Positions 25,150 to 35,099 of a stretch of DNA of 64,000 bases are shown here, piece after piece. How positions within the stretch are numbered: position 1 is the stretch's first letter; every line of letters starts with the position of its first letter. The notes beneath the pieces were generated by a model. It saw only the letters and a program-made list of their open reading frames with translations, did not search any database and was not told where the DNA came from. Location of the stretch: positions 22,554,315 to 22,618,314 of the forward strand of contig OZ038454.1 of the NCBI GenBank assembly GCA_964036195.1. The letters are read 5' to 3'. Source of the stretch: Sphaerolaimus hirsutus (taxonomy: Eukaryota; Nematoda; Chromadorea; Monhysterida; Sphaerolaimidae). The translations under genes were made by a program, and so were the position numbers.

Positions 25150-25552
25150 AGTTTGGAGGGACTTAGGAGGGGGTCCCTCAACCCCGGGTCCAAAGTAATA
25201 TTTCTGGGTCTTTATTAGAACTCCAGACTGATCTAAATACACATCCAAAGTGAGGCATAGTCAACAATCATTGAAACATGAGTATCGCGGGTTTGACACA
25301 ATGCATGCCTACACACCTACTCAACTCCTGGGGGGCAATAGAAGATTATGCGACCCCGTATAATCAAAAGGATATGAAATATGGAAGTACAAAGCAAATG
25401 AATATATGTTGAATCACATCACACAAAAAGATCACACAATTGGTTTCACACAAGCCTAGGCTATCACACAAACACACATTTTGATTTGTATTTACGACAG
25501 AAGGATATAAATGTACGATTCACTTAAAATAACATTTGAACATGAAAAACAA
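25150..25552. other. Non-coding tail of the gypsy element
   Basis: Between the integrase stop and the 3' LTR. No frame and no clear polypurine tract on the coding (minus) strand next to the LTR; the G-rich run at 25151-25172 is on the plus strand. Confidence 0.6.
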
Positions 25553-27139
25553 TCAATTATTCACAAATCTTGGCTGCAACATATTGATCGGCACAGTCCA
25601 GTGCTTGCCATTGGTAAATTTGATCACAGCAGCCTTGGGTGACGGGAACGACTCGATTTCACCTTCTCTGGAGTTTGGAAGATCGAGCTTTGCTTTGCGG
25701 CTTCCCATTGCTGGAGCATCGCGTACAAAGACAGAATCGCCGATGTTGAATCGGGTGTTGGGATTGGTGGAGAAAGCAGCCATTGCAGCTTTCTGTTGTG
25801 TGGACTTGACACGCTCATTGACACGTTTCCAGAAGTCGATCAGCGGCGGTGCTGGCTCAAACTCGTGACCAGTTGTGGCGCGTTTTGAACCATAGTGGAC
25901 CTCAAATGGTGTAGCGCCAGTAGCCGAGTGTTCAGTCGCATTGTAGGCGGCCACTGCATCAGGCAGGATGTAGTTCCAGGCACGCCCATCATTGGCTCGT
26001 TTCTTTGCTAAGATGTCTTGCAGAGTACAAATAGCGCGTTCGCAAATGCCATTGCTCGTTTTTGATCCGGGAGTTGTTGTGTGCAGCTTTGTTTGATGCT
26101 TTTGCAACGTTGACTGGAATTCTTGGCAATTGAAGTGTGTCCCACTGTCAGTGACAACTTCTTCAGGCACTCCATGTGTGGAAACAATTTCATTGAACAA
26201 TTTGACTGCATTCTTTGCATCAGTTGCTGTGCAAGCCTTTGCTTCAATGAAACGCAACATTGCATCGATTGCAACAAGGCAGAATCGTGGACCCTTGTAG
26301 GTGTTTGGCATGAATGTTGAGTAATCCATGTGCCATCGGCGGCGTGGTTGGTCAGGAGGTGGTCTTGGCAGTAACGGCAGCACCTTGTAGCGAGTTGATC
26401 GCTGTTTGCAAATGTTGCACTGCTTGCAGTATGCTTGAACGTCAGCAGCCAACGTCGGCCACGTTTCATGTGAGTAGAAAGGTCGCAGTCGCTGGTACGT
26501 TTTCTGCGCACTTGCATGAGCTGCCCAGCGTCCTTCGTGATGCCACTGCAGCATCTCATCTCGTTCCTTTTTGTCAGCAAGAACGATGTTGTTGACAGCA
26601 GCTGGTTTTGTCAACTTTGCCAACATGTGTGATAATCGAATGTTGCACACAGTGTTGAGTGATGTTTCTGGCTCGTCGATTGTCTTTCCTCCCCCCATGC
26701 GGACAGGAATCGTGCCAGTTGGAGCTCGTGAAAGTGCATCAGCCACTTGATTCTTGATCCCCGGCTTGTAGCACAAAGTGACATCGAATTGCTGTAGTAC
26801 CAAGCACCAGCGGTACAGGCGGTGAGATGGGCTGTTCTTCTGGAACAGGTGGGTCAGTGGATTGTGATCAGTGAACACGGTCACCTTTTCTCCAGTGATG
26901 TATGGACAAAATGTTTCCAGCGCGTAAATCACGCCACGGGCTTCTAATTCTGTCGCAGAGTATCGTTTCTCAGCAGGTGCTGTCACTCTACTGGCAAATG
27001 CAATCGGGTGAAGTTGACCATTATCGTTGGCTTGTTCCAACATAGCGCCAAGTCCATCAGCACTAGCATCTGTGGTGATGACATAGTCTCGGCCTGGTAC
27101 GGGCATAGCAAGACTTCTTGGGTCACCATTTCTTGACAA
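25553..27139 (-). CDS. pol: gypsy pol, 3' part: RNase H and integrase
   Basis: A 528-residue frame. The start shows the RNase H core (TTDAS, later TELEARGV and FTDHNPL). Next comes an integrase with an N-terminal zinc motif (WHHEGRWAAH ... CKQCNIC), then the catalytic core: Asp in WHMDYS, Asp in VTDSGTHF and Glu in NGICERAI. The C-terminus ends in a short beta-rich tail. It is in a different frame from the upstream protease/RT part; the switch falls near 27105-27125. No deletion of a catalytic residue is seen. Confidence 0.9.
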   Translation of the reverse strand: MSRNGDPRSLAMPVPGRDYVITTDASADGLGAMLEQANDNGQLHPIAFASRVTAPAEKRYSATELEARGVIYALETFCPYITGEKVTVFTDHNPLTHLFQKNSPSHRLYRWCLVLQQFDVTLCYKPGIKNQVADALSRAPTGTIPVRMGGGKTIDEPETSLNTVCNIRLSHMLAKLTKPAAVNNIVLADKKERDEMLQWHHEGRWAAHASAQKTYQRLRPFYSHETWPTLAADVQAYCKQCNICKQRSTRYKVLPLLPRPPPDQPRRRWHMDYSTFMPNTYKGPRFCLVAIDAMLRFIEAKACTATDAKNAVKLFNEIVSTHGVPEEVVTDSGTHFNCQEFQSTLQKHQTKLHTTTPGSKTSNGICERAICTLQDILAKKRANDGRAWNYILPDAVAAYNATEHSATGATPFEVHYGSKRATTGHEFEPAPPLIDFWKRVNERVKSTQQKAAMAAFSTNPNTRFNIGDSVFVRDAPAMGSRKAKLDLPNSREGEIESFPSPKAAVIKFTNGKHWTVPINMLQPRFVNN

Positions 27140-28752
27140 ATCTTGTGGAAAAGTTGCTTCAACTCTTCAGTCCATTGCAGTTTTGTTCCATTAGTTTCGG
27201 CGGCTTGAAAATGTTTCCGCAGAGGTGCAAGGCGATGCGACAGGTTGTGATGAAACCTTCGCATGTAGCTCGCGAGTCCCAAAAATGAGGCGCCATCCTT
27301 CTTGGTGACAGGCAATGGGTAGTCGCGTATCGCAGCGGCTTTGTCTGGGTCGATGCTGATGCCATCAGCACTAATAACATGGCCCAGGTACTGGATTTTC
27401 TGTTTCAGGAAGTGACATTTTCGAGGGTTCAACCTCATACCAGTCTTGCATACTGTTGAAATCACAGCTTTCAGGTGCTCGATGTGCTTGTCCAATGTCG
27501 TGGATGCGATGATGATATCATCAAGATATGCCCGGCAGTATGCCTTGTGGTCCATCAAGATGTTGTTCATGGCGCGCTGGAAAGTCGCCGGCGCATTGTG
27601 AAGACCAAATGGCATGCGCTTCCATTCAAATAGCTGGTCGAGCGCAGTGAATGCGGTCTTGTGTTGATCTTCTTTCTTGATCCGAATGTTGTAGTAACCG
27701 CACTTGATGTCCAGCGTCGTGAAAAATTTTCGACCTGGCCACAAATCGAGCATGTCGTCCATGCGGGGCAGCGGGTAGCTGTCGCGTCGCGTGTTCAAAT
27801 TCAACTGCCGGAAATCCACACAAAACCTCCATGAGCCATCCTTCTTCTTGGCCAGTACAAATGCGCTGCTGTAATTGCTGTTTGATGGGATAATGCATCC
27901 TTGATCCAGCAAGTCCTTCAGCATTTTCTCTACTTCAGGACGCAGTTTGAGCTGGATGCGACGGGGTGGAACTTTGAATGGTCGCGTGTCACCAGTGTCG
28001 ATCTCGTGTTCGACCTCGGTGCAGCCAATTTCGTCAACATTCTGACAGGTTCCAGCCTTGTAGTCAGAGCTAAAAGCATGGCGCAGTGTGAATAGTTCAT
28101 TGACGACTTTCTGATGATCGGCTTCAGAGCATGTTCCGATGTTCAGCATTTTGGCCCAGTCATCCTTGCTCAACTTTTGTATCTCATTGATCACTGCTTT
28201 GGTAACTGGTTTCTGGTCATGTAGTGGCACATGGGCAGCTTTGATCGGCTGGCCCGCCTTGTCAGCAAATATCACGAGGGCAGATTCATCGTCTGCCTGC
28301 AGCTTGCAGTGTTGGATGAGTTTTCGGCATATTTCTGGTGACAAATCCACATCATCAGCTTCTGGTAACAGGTTGCTCCCGTCCGCAGCAGTCATGCGGA
28401 TGCCAAGCTTGGGCAGCAAATCCTCGCCGAGAAGAATATCGTAATCGATTTCATCAGACACAAAACATCTGTGTGTTGTCTTGCCGCCGGCATACTCGAT
28501 CTGAATGTCGACACAGCCGTCAGTGCTCAATGCTGAACCGTTTGCAGCATAGAGTTTTTCATTTGTCGGCTTTGGCAGCAGTCCTAGTTTCTTGATTACT
28601 TTTGATGTCACGATTGAAACGTCCGCACCATTGTCAGGTCGGCATGTCGAAAATGGGACCCCGTTCAAGTAGGCGGCTGGGCGGCTGACTCTATTGCACC
28701 CATTATTCTTCAAAATAGTCTCTTTGTATGCATGTTGAATGCGGTTGATCAC
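26983..28752 (-). CDS. pol: gypsy pol, 5' part: protease and reverse transcriptase
   Basis: A 589-residue frame directly after the gag stop and in the same frame. Residues 35-115 are an aspartic-protease region. The active-site box reads DNGADVSI, with Asn where Thr or Ser is usual, and a YDILLGEDLL block follows. The reverse transcriptase has FVLAKKKDGSWRFCVDFRQL, TLDIKCGYYNI, MPFGLHNAPATFQ and the catalytic YLDD, so it looks intact. After the RT connection (SFLGLASYMRRF) the frame drifts into a meaningless tail near 27110 and the RNase H continues in another frame. Confidence 0.92.
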   Translation of the reverse strand: MINRIQHAYKETILKNNGCNRVSRPAAYLNGVPFSTCRPDNGADVSIVTSKVIKKLGLLPKPTNEKLYAANGSALSTDGCVDIQIEYAGGKTTHRCFVSDEIDYDILLGEDLLPKLGIRMTAADGSNLLPEADDVDLSPEICRKLIQHCKLQADDESALVIFADKAGQPIKAAHVPLHDQKPVTKAVINEIQKLSKDDWAKMLNIGTCSEADHQKVVNELFTLRHAFSSDYKAGTCQNVDEIGCTEVEHEIDTGDTRPFKVPPRRIQLKLRPEVEKMLKDLLDQGCIIPSNSNYSSAFVLAKKKDGSWRFCVDFRQLNLNTRRDSYPLPRMDDMLDLWPGRKFFTTLDIKCGYYNIRIKKEDQHKTAFTALDQLFEWKRMPFGLHNAPATFQRAMNNILMDHKAYCRAYLDDIIIASTTLDKHIEHLKAVISTVCKTGMRLNPRKCHFLKQKIQYLGHVISADGISIDPDKAAAIRDYPLPVTKKDGASFLGLASYMRRFHHNLSHRLAPLRKHFQAAETNGTKLQWTEELKQLFHKICQEMVTQEVLLCPYQAETMSSPQMLVLMDLALCWNKPTIMVNFTRLHLPVE

Positions 28753-30306
28753 TCACTCTCGGTCAGTCTCATTCTCAGCCCCATACTGGACATGGTTGAC
28801 TTTCGATGGCTGCCATTCAGTTTTCATTGGCCGTCTGGTCGCATTGAATGGTCTGTTGCCATTGAATTGCCGTTGGCTGACGCAATCTTCAGTGTTGTGT
28901 GTGACAGAGTTGTGGAACGAACACCACTTGTCTGAATTTCGTCTGGCAGGGTAGCGATCAGCATTCGGTTGAAACTGTCGAGTTGGTGGGTTTCTTGGGG
29001 TGGGTGGGTATCGGCCACGGGAATTTTGTTGCCGGTTGATGGTGCGGCCCATCGATGGTGCGCTGCGCTGATTTCTTGGTCCGCTAGTTGCAGAATTCTT
29101 GGCCATTGCAAGCGCCGTTGTGCACTCATTTGTGGAGTGTCCTCTGCTGTTGTGGAAGATGCAAAAGGAATCCATTGGCTTGCCACTTGTCTTTGCTCTC
29201 TTTTCCGCAAACTCTATTCGCTCAGCATTGTCGATCAGCTCCTTGAACGACATCATTTCAAACGTTGGCAGCGTGTACAGCGTGTTTTGTAGCGACTGGT
29301 TGTGCAGCCCTGTCATGAAGTGGTGCTTCAGCTGTATTTTGAGCGCAGCTGGCTGGGTGTCCGGTAATGCCTGGCGAACCAAACTGTCGACAAATAGTCC
29401 AAAATCTCGGACATGGTCCTTTGGTCGCTGGCGCAGGTTCAACAATTTGTTCATTGCATTCTGGGCGGCAAAGTGGTCACCATACTGCGACTCCAAAAAT
29501 TCACACACTTGCTCAAATGTCTCCCGATCCTCCTCTGGCAGTCTCTCAAATTGGCGTAGGGCGCGTCCTGACAGGCACTTGCGCACATGAATAATGGCAA
29601 ATTCATCAGGAACTTCGGTCAGCTTGATGCGCGCCTTGAGGTCATTGATCCACAGCTTGAATTTCAACGGGTCCTCGCCATCGAACGTTGGAAATCGCTC
29701 TTCTAACAGCGGAGCCCACAGCCGTTTCTCATGTGCTGCATACTTGGGTGACAATTCTGGTTTACTCTCGCTGATGTGCGTTGAGCTCTGGTTTTCAGCC
29801 GAGGAAAATTTGTTGGCCAGAAGGGAGAGGGCCTCCGTTTGTTTGTCCATCATCGCAGCTTGTTGATCCATTATGGCTTGGGTCTGTCGGTCTTGTCGCT
29901 CCATCATAGCTTGCGACTGTTTGGCTTGTTGCTCCATCATGGCTTGTGTCTGTCTAGCTTGTTGATCCATCATCGACTGCATAAACATGCACAACTGCGT
30001 GACCAGTTCGGGTGATTGAGGCGCAGATGCTGATGCAGATGGTAGTGCAGATGATGGTGTGGCAGAAGTTGCCAACGGTTTCAGTAGATCAGTCACGCCC
30101 GTGTCACGGATCGAGGTAGCCACTGTCTTCAGCTTTGTCCCGTAGCGATCGAAGGCTATCTTGCGCCATACTTCCTCGTCTTCGGATAAGTCAGCTGGAT
30201 TGTGGCTCCTGAGAATATTTCTGAGCTGATGCAATTTGTCGCGGTCCTTGCTCGTGACTGATTGATCGACATAGCCAATGAAGGTATCCAACGATAGCGT
30301 TGACAT
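28753..30306 (-). CDS. gag: gypsy gag
   Basis: 517 residues, starting at the ATG nearest the leader. About residues 100-155 contain tandem 10-12-residue repeats of the MMxQQxxQTQA type, likely a coiled coil. The middle has a retrotransposon-gag capsid-like region (FPTFDGEDPLKFKLWI, RQFERLPEEDRETFEQ). The C-terminus has two Cys-x2-His-x4-His-x4-Cys boxes (CIFHNSRGHSTNEC and CSFHNSVTHNTEDC), where classic knuckles have Cys at the second position. It ends at TGA, with pol continuing at the very next codon in the same frame. Confidence 0.92.
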   Translation of the reverse strand: MSTLSLDTFIGYVDQSVTSKDRDKLHQLRNILRSHNPADLSEDEEVWRKIAFDRYGTKLKTVATSIRDTGVTDLLKPLATSATPSSALPSASASAPQSPELVTQLCMFMQSMMDQQARQTQAMMEQQAKQSQAMMERQDRQTQAIMDQQAAMMDKQTEALSLLANKFSSAENQSSTHISESKPELSPKYAAHEKRLWAPLLEERFPTFDGEDPLKFKLWINDLKARIKLTEVPDEFAIIHVRKCLSGRALRQFERLPEEDRETFEQVCEFLESQYGDHFAAQNAMNKLLNLRQRPKDHVRDFGLFVDSLVRQALPDTQPAALKIQLKHHFMTGLHNQSLQNTLYTLPTFEMMSFKELIDNAERIEFAEKRAKTSGKPMDSFCIFHNSRGHSTNECTTALAMAKNSATSGPRNQRSAPSMGRTINRQQNSRGRYPPTPRNPPTRQFQPNADRYPARRNSDKWCSFHNSVTHNTEDCVSQRQFNGNRPFNATRRPMKTEWQPSKVNHVQYGAENETDRE

Positions 30307-30372
30307 GGTGGTGTTGACTGGTTCACGTCACGTCGTGATGAGGGTCGCTGTAGTTCAGCTGTCACTGCATTT

Positions 30373-31092
30373 CACAGTGAAACGTTACATGCTGACAGTT
30401 TGCTGACAATAGGCTGACATACATTTGTTTACGGTTGTCATCTAACTGTCAGCGTATGTCATCTGATTGTCAGTACATTGTCAGCGTATGTCATCGAGCT
30501 GCAAGCACTTTTAGAAAGCAGCAGTGTTGCTGTCAGTGAGCTGTCAGCATATTGACTGAGAATGCCTTGCATACAAGTGTAATTTAGGCATGTACAATTT
30601 ATTTGGCCCAAAGTAAGCATGTGGGGTAAATTTGTGCAGCAAACAGTTTAAATAAGCATAAATGTTAAATGTACTAATGTTAAATAAGTTTAAATGTACT
30701 GCAGTTAGATGTCCACACTTCTTGCACTGAAATGCGATTGAAAGAACAAATTTGTGATTGTTAAAACTAGTCCTCATGATGATTTTATTTTCATATTGAG
30801 TTTCATTCAGTTGCAAATAATAATAATTCATCTATCCCCCTAACATTCCATTCACTGCTTTTGCTTTACACATACCTATGTAGGTAATGTTGAGCTCATT
30901 TATTTTTGGGTCAAATAAATAGCCTAATCTTGTACATTTTGTCAAAAAACTGTCAGCGAGCTGCAGCATGCAATAGTTCAGTTGTCAGCGAGCTGTCAGT
31001 AAGTTGGAATATTTCGTCAGCGAGCTGTCACATTTTTTGATGGATTTCAAGCAAACTGTCAGCGAACTGTCAGTGTGTAACGTTTCACTGTG
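30373..31092. mobile_element. Non-autonomous CACTA-like element in the gypsy leader
   Basis: Inverted ends CACAGTGAAACGTTACA, flanked by TTT on each side (3 bp). Subterminal CTGTCAGCGAGCTG-type words repeat at 30390-30550 and 30950-31070. These are CMC/EnSpm hallmarks (CAC end, 3-bp duplication, subterminal repeats). It sits between the primer-binding site and gag of the retrotransposon. Confidence 0.8.
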
Positions 31093-31363
31093 TTTGTCGC
31101 TGGTGCTGGTTGTCGTCACAGCAGCCAGTCTCGTTTTGTTGTTGATCACTTGTGACAACGTTGTCGCGCTGCTCGTGTTTATTTGTTGCGTCGGCGTTGT
31201 CGAGCCACGTGCGTTGATGTCACGCTGCTTGCGTTGTTGTCGATGTTGTGTTGTTGACTGCTGCCCGCTCGTGCTGCGGTTGTCGAGCCCAGTCGTGCCG
31301 CCAGTAGTCGGTAGTCGCAGGGTCGGCAGCCAGTCGTTGCAGGGTCGGCGGTCCTCGTGTAGA

Positions 31364-31379
31364 CCGGGTCGCGGCACCA
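31364..31379 (-). promoter_or_regulatory. Primer-binding site of the gypsy element
   Basis: On the minus strand TGGTGCCGCGACCCGG begins two bases inside the 5' LTR boundary. It starts with TGG, as a tRNA 3' CCA end requires, and the sequence fits a tRNA acceptor stem. The tRNA identity was not assigned. Confidence 0.75.
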
Positions 31380-31381
31380 GT

Positions 31382-33047
31382 TTGGCGCTAAAACGCTCTG
31401 GCGCCATTGGCGCTTGGCGCCAGGGTCTGAGAAAGCGCCATGGCGCTGTTGGCGCTTGGCGCCATTTTCTGGTGGCGCTATTGGCGCCTGGCGCTGGCAT
31501 TTTAAATGGCGCCAAAAAAAGCGCCAACCATGATTATTAAAATTTCTATAATATTGTGAAATCGACACTCCAGTTGCTCAATTTTGAGAGCAACTGAATA
31601 AATATTGATTTGTGTAAGCGTGTTATGGGACATTTATAGTTATTAAATATTGATAAATATTAGGAGACAACTTTATTATATACATGGTCCGGCTGAAAAG
31701 TCCCCGGGCAGTGCTCGCCATTCGCGCTAGGGGTAAGCTACGGTCATCAAATTTCGCCAGGTTAAAATATCAGGTGTTTTGAGTTTTCACCCAAAATTTC
31801 ACCCCTCTAGCTCCACCCACTGCGGAACTGTGGGTGTTACAATTTCGGTCATTTTGTACTGATGTACAAATGGTGCTCTAGCTCAATGCTTCTTTAAGTT
31901 GTGATCATGAAACTTTGGCTAGTGTAAGTCACCAGTGTTGGCAATGTGCCAGCACTAACCAACTTTAGCTATGATATCATAGTTCATAATGTCATTACTG
32001 TCACTACTCTCACAACCAAATTCATCATTCTGCCTCTCCTTTTCAAAAAGTGGTTAATACAGGATGCATTTTGCATGCACACTGCTGTTGAACACAGGTA
32101 ATGTGTCCACTACAGATTAGTAATGAAACACACATGAAATTTAATTCACATAATTTATTTACAGCACATTTCAAAACAACATTAAAATCACTGCAATACA
32201 ACATGATCTCAGATGATCACCAAAAACATCCATCACAGTTCCCACGTTTCTTGCACTTCACCCTGATCTGCATATTAATTTTACCTTAATAGCAATGATG
32301 TTGATTTAAGTGTTGATTATTATGAGTACATTGCCAACACTGGTGGCTTACACTAGCCAAAGTTTCATGATCACAACTCAAAGCAGCATGGAGCTAGAGC
32401 ACCATTTGTACATCAGTACAAAATGACCGAAATTGTAACCCCCACAGTTCCGCAGTGGGTGGAGCTACAGGGGTGAAATTTTGGGTGAAAACTCGAAACA
32501 CCTGATATTTTCACCTGTCAATATTTTATGATCGTAGTTTACCCCTAGCGCGAATGGCGAGCACTGCCCCGGGGACTTTTCAGCCGGACCATGTACAAAG
32601 TACACAAGCATAGGTGTTTAAATGTGTTTACTTTTTTCTCAAAAGGTCCTCGTATTTGGAAGTGGAGCAAATACTTTTGTTTGCTCAAAAAATGTACTGG
32701 TATTGTATTCATCCACCATTTTTTCATTTTAAGCCTCAAATGATTGACATTGATAACTAAGAGTTGATTTCAAGGAAATGGATTTTTATGTTTTCTAATC
32801 GCATCAAACACTTTCCCATCCTGAATGGTTCCCCCCTTCACAACGGTCAAATGACAAAATAATAATTCACCAGGGGAATTATTTGAGCAAATACTGTATT
32901 TACTCTGTATGCGAGTATATGTATTTTTTCCAGTAAATGTAAATACATTTTAACTACTATGAATACAATAAATTGCTCTGTATACCAACAAAAATACCAT
33001 AAATTCTTGAATAAGCCCTACAATCACTCCAACTGTTAGCCAAATAA
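31382..33047 (-). repeat. 5' LTR of the gypsy element
   Basis: 1666 bp, matching 23484-25149. In minus orientation it ends in a truncated GGCGCC array directly before the primer-binding site. The nested foldback copy is at 31683-32593. Confidence 0.9.
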
Positions 33048-33225
33048 GGAACAAATAAAACGTCGCTTAAATAAGTTTACCTAAATATCAGCTGTGTGAG
33101 GAACATTGGACTGTTTGAACATGGTTGATTAAACTTTTATGGCAAAAGTGAAATCGACTACATGGACATCAGCGGTACGTCACAGCTATGCATTCATTAT
33201 TCTACAAACGAATTCAAGAAAAAAT

Positions 33226-33432
33226 TTTTGGCGCTGGCGCTATTGGCGCTTGGCGCCATTACCCTCTGGCGCCATTGGCGCTTGGCGCTGAGGTCCAGAA
33301 AAGCGCCATGGCGCTTTTGGCGCTTGGCGCTATTTTGCTCTGGCGCCATTGGCGCTTGGCGCTGTGGGTAGGAAAAGCGCCATGGCGCTTCTGGCGCTTG
33401 GCGCTAAAAGCCTGGCGCTTTTTCCATCACTA
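33226..33432. repeat. GGCGCC-type array ending CATCACTA
   Basis: Inverse of the left array of the family: GGCGCTGGCGCTATTGGCGC and so on, ending GGCGCTTTTTCCATCACTA. Single-ended copy downstream of the K2P gene. Confidence 0.8.
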
Positions 33433-33489
33433 GTGTCGTGTTAAGTTTGCTGTTGGTGGACATTATATAAATATTGATGATTAAAAAAA

Positions 33490-33642
33490 CTAAATCAGCA
33501 CTTCTTTTATCACCGATTTGTTCTCTAGATGTTGTGAACCTTTTTTATCATTCCCAAGTTTTATGTCTGCGTTACTTTGTATAATAATTTGTCCAGTGCC
33601 CTCAATTGCAGTTGTTTCAAAATTGTCGTAGAAGGAAACATC
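33490..33642 (-). CDS. K2P channel gene, terminal exon
   Basis: Acceptor TATTTTCTGCAG, phase 0, 50 codons and a TAG stop. It encodes a polar cytoplasmic tail with no motif I recognise. The upstream exon ends in CAG before GTATGT, also phase 0. Confidence 0.75.
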   Translation of the reverse strand, partial: DVSFYDNFETTAIEGTGQIIIQSNADIKLGNDKKGSQHLENKSVIKEVLI

Positions 33643-33709
33643 CTGCAGAAAATAAATACCTTTATCTGAATTCACTGCCAAAAATCCATATATTGATCAT
33701 TAAACATAC

Positions 33710-33907
33710 CTGCATCAAATTAATCTTCCTTTGATTTATCCAAACACCATTCACATTACTATCTTCATTTTTTAACATTTCATTCAACGTCTCATAAATC
33801 GGATTTTCTTCCACCAATTTCGGCGGGTTCAGTTCCGAATATTGGATTATTTTTGTTGTGTTCGGGCTGAAACTCACTGATTTTGGAAAAGTTGTTTGCG
33901 GCAACTT
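33710..33907 (-). CDS. K2P channel gene, C-terminal tail exon
   Basis: Acceptor TTTCCTACAG, donor GTATGT, 66 codons, phase 0 on both sides. Polar and acidic, with SFSPNTTKIIQYSELNPPK; no membrane segment. It fits the long cytoplasmic tails of TWK-type channels. Confidence 0.75.
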
Positions 33908-34343
33908 CTGTAGGAAAGGGGGGTTTATTTAGACATTGGTGGTTTTGGAGGGAACCGGATTTTCCACACTACTTTTTTGCTTCGGAAACCCAGGGGGATC
34001 CCATACCCTGTAAAAAAACCCTGTAAAATGTCATGTGTCATGTAAAAGATCGTGTTAAGTGTCAAATGTCATGTAAAAGACTGATGCATTTACTGCAGGT
34101 TCATGCATTTACTGCAGGTGATCAACAATGATAAAAAGTGATAAGAAAAGTTCCAAATGATAAGTCAACACATAAACTTGTAATGAACTTTTTACCAAAA
34201 ATGTTTATCATTTGAAAGTTTGCTTGCCATCTGACTTACAACCTACAACTTTTCTTATCACTTACCGATTTCCTGTAACTATCCCTTTACATCATTACCC
34301 CCATAACTACCACAAACCCCATTATAAAAACCTAAAGACTCAC

Positions 34344-34638
34344 CATCTGTGTTTGTAGCAATCGTTTATCTACAAGTCCACTTTTTGCCAGGTTTAAACC
34401 CCCAGTCAGAAAAATATTTGCATGGGAGCTCAATGCATTTTCTACCACGTGTGGCGAATGAGAGTGCCTTCTGTCGACATTTCTAGACACTTTTGTCTGG
34501 CTGTTTCCATATGTTTCCGTGTTGTTTGAATTTTGCTGAGCGCTGGCACTGCGCCAATACGATTGATTGACGCCTGGTTTCGATGAAATTGTTGGGTTTT
34601 TGTGTTTGCTTCCGGCGCTCGTTTTTGGCCGTGCTTCC
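34344..34638 (-). CDS. K2P channel gene, post-TM4 cytoplasmic exon
   Basis: Donor GTGAGT at the low end. The acceptor chosen, GGAAACACAG, leaves one base that completes the AG left by the TM4 exon; another AG 14 bases upstream gives an early stop. About 98 codons, rich in Ser, Asn and Gln, ending in a LAKSGLVDKRLL segment. Phase 0 into 33710-33907. Confidence 0.65.
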
Positions 34639-34931
34639 CTGTGTTTCCAAGCTGATTAAATTTTTGGAAACATGAAGATGCTGTTAATGCGAATGCCTAT
34701 GACTGGTGGCCTGGAATGTATTGCCTGTCACACTCCATCTAAAAATGTTATGTAAAATTCAAAATGTCGAGAAAAATTCCAGTAAACACAAATACAAAGC
34801 TCCATCAGTTTTCAAATTTTTGGCCATGAACTAATCTTTGAGGGGACCGTTTTTTAGTCGCATCAAAGTACACACACTTTTCGGTGAGCAAAAGTAAATA
34901 CTACCTTTTCAAAATTATGCCAAAAACATAC

Positions 34932-35058
34932 CTGTATGTACTTTCCAATGCTGAGTGTATTACATTGATGCACATGGAAAGCAGTGATAGCCCAATCAGA
35001 ATGTTGCCAAATGTCATCAACAAATACTTTGGCTTCCGTGGAATTATGTCACCAAGAC
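34932..35058 (-). CDS. K2P channel gene, pore 2 end and TM4
   Basis: Begins mid-codon so that the upstream TTIG is followed by LGD: the selectivity filter of pore 2 reads TTIGLGD. Then comes IIPRKPKYLLM and a hydrophobic TM4 (ILIGLSLLSMCINVI) ending HSALESTY. Acceptor ATTACCCAG, donor GTATGT. This is diagnostic for K2P (TWK-like) channels, dimeric potassium leak channels of the plasma membrane. Confidence 0.9.
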
Positions 35059-35099
35059 CTGGGTAATTTGGGGTTTGATTCAACTTTATTTATGTTTCA

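Larger units (their letters stand above)
23484..33047 (-). mobile_element. Ty3/gypsy LTR retrotransposon
   Basis: Two 1666-bp direct repeats (23484-25149 and 31382-33047) differ at about three positions by eye, so insertion is recent. In minus orientation the order is LTR, primer-binding site, leader, gag, protease, reverse transcriptase, RNase H, integrase, LTR. RT-RNase H-integrase is the Ty3/gypsy order. There is no envelope frame. I saw no flanking target duplication and no TG...CA LTR ends. A polypurine tract next to the 3' LTR is not obvious. An in-frame stop after gag and a frame change before RNase H suggest either recoding or recent damage. Confidence 0.93.

Noticed and set aside
23484..33047. 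Segmental duplication rather than LTRs
   Set aside because: The two copies have equal length, a primer-binding site abuts one copy, and gag-pol lies between them.
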